From contig NZ_PJND01000012.1 in NCBI RefSeq assembly GCF_002846575.1, forward strand, positions 1 to 64,000: 64,000 nt of DNA, in the 5' to 3' direction. Each line of letters opens with the position of its first letter. The stretch's first letter is position 1. The notes under the pieces are model-generated. The model made no database searches, was not told the origin of the DNA, and saw only the letters and a program-made list of their open reading frames with translations. This DNA comes from Flavobacterium lindanitolerans (GTDB lineage Bacteria > Bacteroidota > Bacteroidia > Flavobacteriales > Flavobacteriaceae). Of this stretch, positions 62,446 to 64,000 are shown piece after piece. The translations under genes were made by a program, and so were the position numbers.

Positions 62446-62940
62446 ATGGGTCAAGATTTAGAAAAGTCTTTTGTCAAACAGTTAAAAGAAAACCAGAATA
62501 TAATCCACAAGATTTGTAGATTATATACGTCTGGTGAAGACGCCCATAATGATCTTTTTCAAGAAATAACAATCCAGCTTTGGAAGGCCTATCCAAAATT
62601 CAGAGGCGACTCAAAATTCACCACCTGGGCCTACCGCGTTGCACTAAATACAGCCATTACCTTATACAGGAAAAGCACGCGGTCAATTTCCACAACAGAA
62701 TTTGACAATACAAAGCACTTCATTAAGCAGGAGGATTATAATTATGAAGAAGAGGAACAGATAAAATTAATGTATAAAGCCGTATACCAGTTAAACGACA
62801 TTGAAAAAGCTTTAATTTTCATGTATCTGGAAGATAAGGATTATGAAGAAATATCGGAAACTTTGGGAATCAGCGAAGTGAATGCGAGAGTGAAAATGAA
62901 CAGGATTAAAGGGAAATTAAAGAAAATATTAAATCCTTGA
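62446..62940 (+). CDS. ECF-type RNA polymerase sigma factor
   Basis: 164 residues. Region 2 is DLFQEITIQLWKAYPKFRGDSKFTTWAYRVALNTAITLYRKSTR (residues about 37-80), the region that recognises the -10-like element. Region 4 is LNDIEKALIFMYLEDKDYEEISETLGISEVNARVKMNRIKGKLKKIL, the helix-turn-helix for the -35-like element. There is no region 1 or 3, as expected for ECF sigma factors. The gene that follows after 16 nt encodes a membrane protein, a candidate anti-sigma factor or sensor. Divergent neighbour is ndh. Confidence 0.93.
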   Translation: MGQDLEKSFVKQLKENQNIIHKICRLYTSGEDAHNDLFQEITIQLWKAYPKFRGDSKFTTWAYRVALNTAITLYRKSTRSISTTEFDNTKHFIKQEDYNYEEEEQIKLMYKAVYQLNDIEKALIFMYLEDKDYEEISETLGISEVNARVKMNRIKGKLKKILNP

Positions 62941-62956
62941 TAAGGAAATAAAAAAT

Positions 62957-63592
62957 ATGAAAGAATTAGATTTATTAAAGAAAGACTGGCAGAAGAGAGC
63001 AGATTCCTTCCAACAGGTTTCGGAAAAAGATATCTATAAGATGATTCATAAGAGTTCATCTTCAGTAGTGAAATTAATCATGATTATAGGTATTTTCGAA
63101 TTTCTGTTTTGGATAGGAATCAGTATTTTCTCCAATAATGATGAATATTTTAACAAACTTGATATAAATAACATAGTATTGTTTTTAAGAGTACTTTCTT
63201 ATGCCCACTATGCAGTTATCATCTTTTTCATTTATGCGTTTTATAAAAACTATGTGCTTATCTCAACGACAGATTCCACTAAAGTCCTGATGAGAAACAT
63301 ATTGAAAACGCGAAGGACAGTAAATATATATGTATGGTATAATTTGGGAATGATTATTTTCTGTCTGATAATAGGATTCTGTATTGCTTATTTTTATAAT
63401 CCTGATTTGGCCTTAATGAAGGATAAAATTGAGCATGACGGTATAAAAACCATGGCAATCTTTATTGGCAGTATGCTTATAATGATAATCCTATTTACCT
63501 CTGTCTTCTGGCTTTTCTACAAATTGCTATATGGCATCCTCATGCGAAAGCTGTATAAGAACTATGAGGAATTGAAAAAGATTGATCTTTAA
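62957..63592 (+). CDS. Membrane protein co-encoded with the ECF sigma factor
   Basis: 211 residues. A cytoplasmic N-terminus of about 35 residues (MKELDLLKKDWQKRADSFQQVSEKDIYKMIHKSSSSVVK) is followed by four hydrophobic helices (near residues 37-55, 77-98, 127-147 and 166-190) and a short basic C-terminal tail. The N-terminus is short enough for a sigma-binding helix. No zinc-binding HxxxCxxC anti-sigma motif is seen, so it is not a standard ZAS anti-sigma. It lies 16 nt after the sigma gene and is probably co-transcribed. Homologues are sometimes mislabelled as beta-carotene oxygenases; nothing here supports that. Confidence 0.75.
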   Translation: MKELDLLKKDWQKRADSFQQVSEKDIYKMIHKSSSSVVKLIMIIGIFEFLFWIGISIFSNNDEYFNKLDINNIVLFLRVLSYAHYAVIIFFIYAFYKNYVLISTTDSTKVLMRNILKTRRTVNIYVWYNLGMIIFCLIIGFCIAYFYNPDLALMKDKIEHDGIKTMAIFIGSMLIMIILFTSVFWLFYKLLYGILMRKLYKNYEELKKIDL

Positions 63593-63606
63593 TGAGATTG
63601 AGTCAT

Positions 63607-63647
63607 AAAAAAAGAAGATGGGATTAATAGTCCCATCTTCTTTTTTT
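63607..63647. terminator. Bidirectional terminator overlapping the end of the PlsC-like gene
   Basis: A perfect 17-bp stem is formed by AAAAAAAGAAGATGGGA (63607-63623) and TCCCATCTTCTTTTTTT (63631-63647) around a 7-nt loop. The PlsC-like stop codon lies in the loop and its last codons form one arm. Confidence 0.92.
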
Positions 63648-64000
63648 ATTTAACTCTTCTTCTACTTTTAAGACTTCCTCTAAAACTTCCGGTTGAAGTA
63701 CTTTTAAAAAGGAAGGATGTTGCTCAATCGCGTATTCCACCTTTTCAACGATTTCTTCAATAGAGTCGTTTTCATAATCAATATCTAAAGGCTCTTTAAT
63801 AATAAAAGACTGAAGTATTCCTTTTTTCTTCAAACGTAATCCTTTTTTATCAAAAGAACGTCTGAATCCGTCAATAACAATTGGGACAACTATTGGTTTA
63901 TGCTGCTTAATAATATGGGCAGTACCTTTTCTTACCGGTTTAAAAGATTTTGTAGTTCCTTGTGGAAATGTGATTACCCAACCATCTTCTAAAGCAATTT
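63624..64000 (-). CDS. PlsC-type lysophospholipid acyltransferase, C-terminal part (5' end off the right edge)
   Basis: The minus strand is open from the window edge to 63624, 125 codons. The first residues read IALEDGWVITFPQGTTKSFKPVRKGTAHIIKQHKPIVVPIVIDGF. The FPQGTTK segment is the FPEGTR-like motif III and the VVPIVIDGF segment is motif IV of the 1-acyl-glycerol-3-phosphate acyltransferase family. A lysine/glutamate-rich C-terminus ends in NKKRRWDY. The catalytic HxxxxD motif would be upstream, outside this window. Family assignment rests on motifs III and IV; substrate is unknown. Confidence 0.85.
   Translation of the reverse strand, partial: IALEDGWVITFPQGTTKSFKPVRKGTAHIIKQHKPIVVPIVIDGFRRSFDKKGLRLKKKGILQSFIIKEPLDIDYENDSIEEIVEKVEYAIEQHPSFLKVLQPEVLEEVLKVEEELNKKRRWDY

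Overview
The window looks like a chromosomal segment of a Flavobacteriia member, most likely Flavobacterium. The DNA is AT-rich. SecD and SecF are fused. Promoter-like sites have the Bacteroidota form TTTG-N19..21-TAnnTTTG. There is a type IX secretion (T9SS) cargo protein with a gliding-motility-type C-terminal domain, and a large secreted protein with Ig-like repeats. The nearest relatives named for each gene are also Bacteroidota-type. I see no tRNA, rRNA, CRISPR array, insertion sequence or prophage.

Layout. 1-2666 (-) is the 5' part of a very large secreted repeat protein that runs off the left edge. 2824-6331 (+) holds folE, cysS, yidD and lgt. 6684-15329 (-) holds secDF, mdh, gyrB, asnB and a GreA/GreB-like factor. 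15481-20288 (-) is a plug-less outer-membrane beta-barrel with a 1005-residue periplasmic TPR protein. 20522 (+) is an FtsE-type ATPase without a neighbouring ftsX. 21202-31824, on mixed strands, is a surface-polysaccharide cluster: five glycosyltransferases, a GT-C-like membrane protein, a Wzx flippase, FdtA- and FdtB-like enzymes for a dTDP-3-amino-3,6-dideoxyhexose, and a GNAT/FemAB-type acyltransferase. 31958 (+) is the T9SS cargo protein.

34522-41553 is an RDD gene (-) diverging from a six-gene block (+): SpoIIM-like, membrane protein, DUF4129, DUF4350, MoxR ATPase, DUF58. This conserved envelope module has no settled function. 41687-56043 (+) is mostly housekeeping: an rRNA/tRNA methyltransferase, a serine hydrolase, RelA/SpoT, Fur, purA, an OstA-like protein, a class III aminotransferase, a TPR protein, aroE and a DUF349 protein. 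56148-57036 holds two small unknown genes. 57101-63592 holds mazG, pepD, a small [2Fe-2S] protein, a DUF3810 metalloprotease-like protein, a type II NADH dehydrogenase, and an ECF sigma factor with a membrane protein behind it. The right edge cuts a PlsC-type acyltransferase (-).

Non-coding features worth noting: terminator hairpins that overlap apparent gene starts (yidD, aroE) or a gene end (the PlsC-like gene); -7 boxes only 4-6 nt before start codons (fur, aroE, the 117-residue gene); and three dispersed repeat types in the longer intergenic gaps. I found no clearly new defence or mobile system. The best candidates for undescribed biology are the MoxR/DUF58/DUF4129/DUF4350 block, the barrel/TPR pair, the sigma factor/membrane protein pair and the small secreted protein at 56148.
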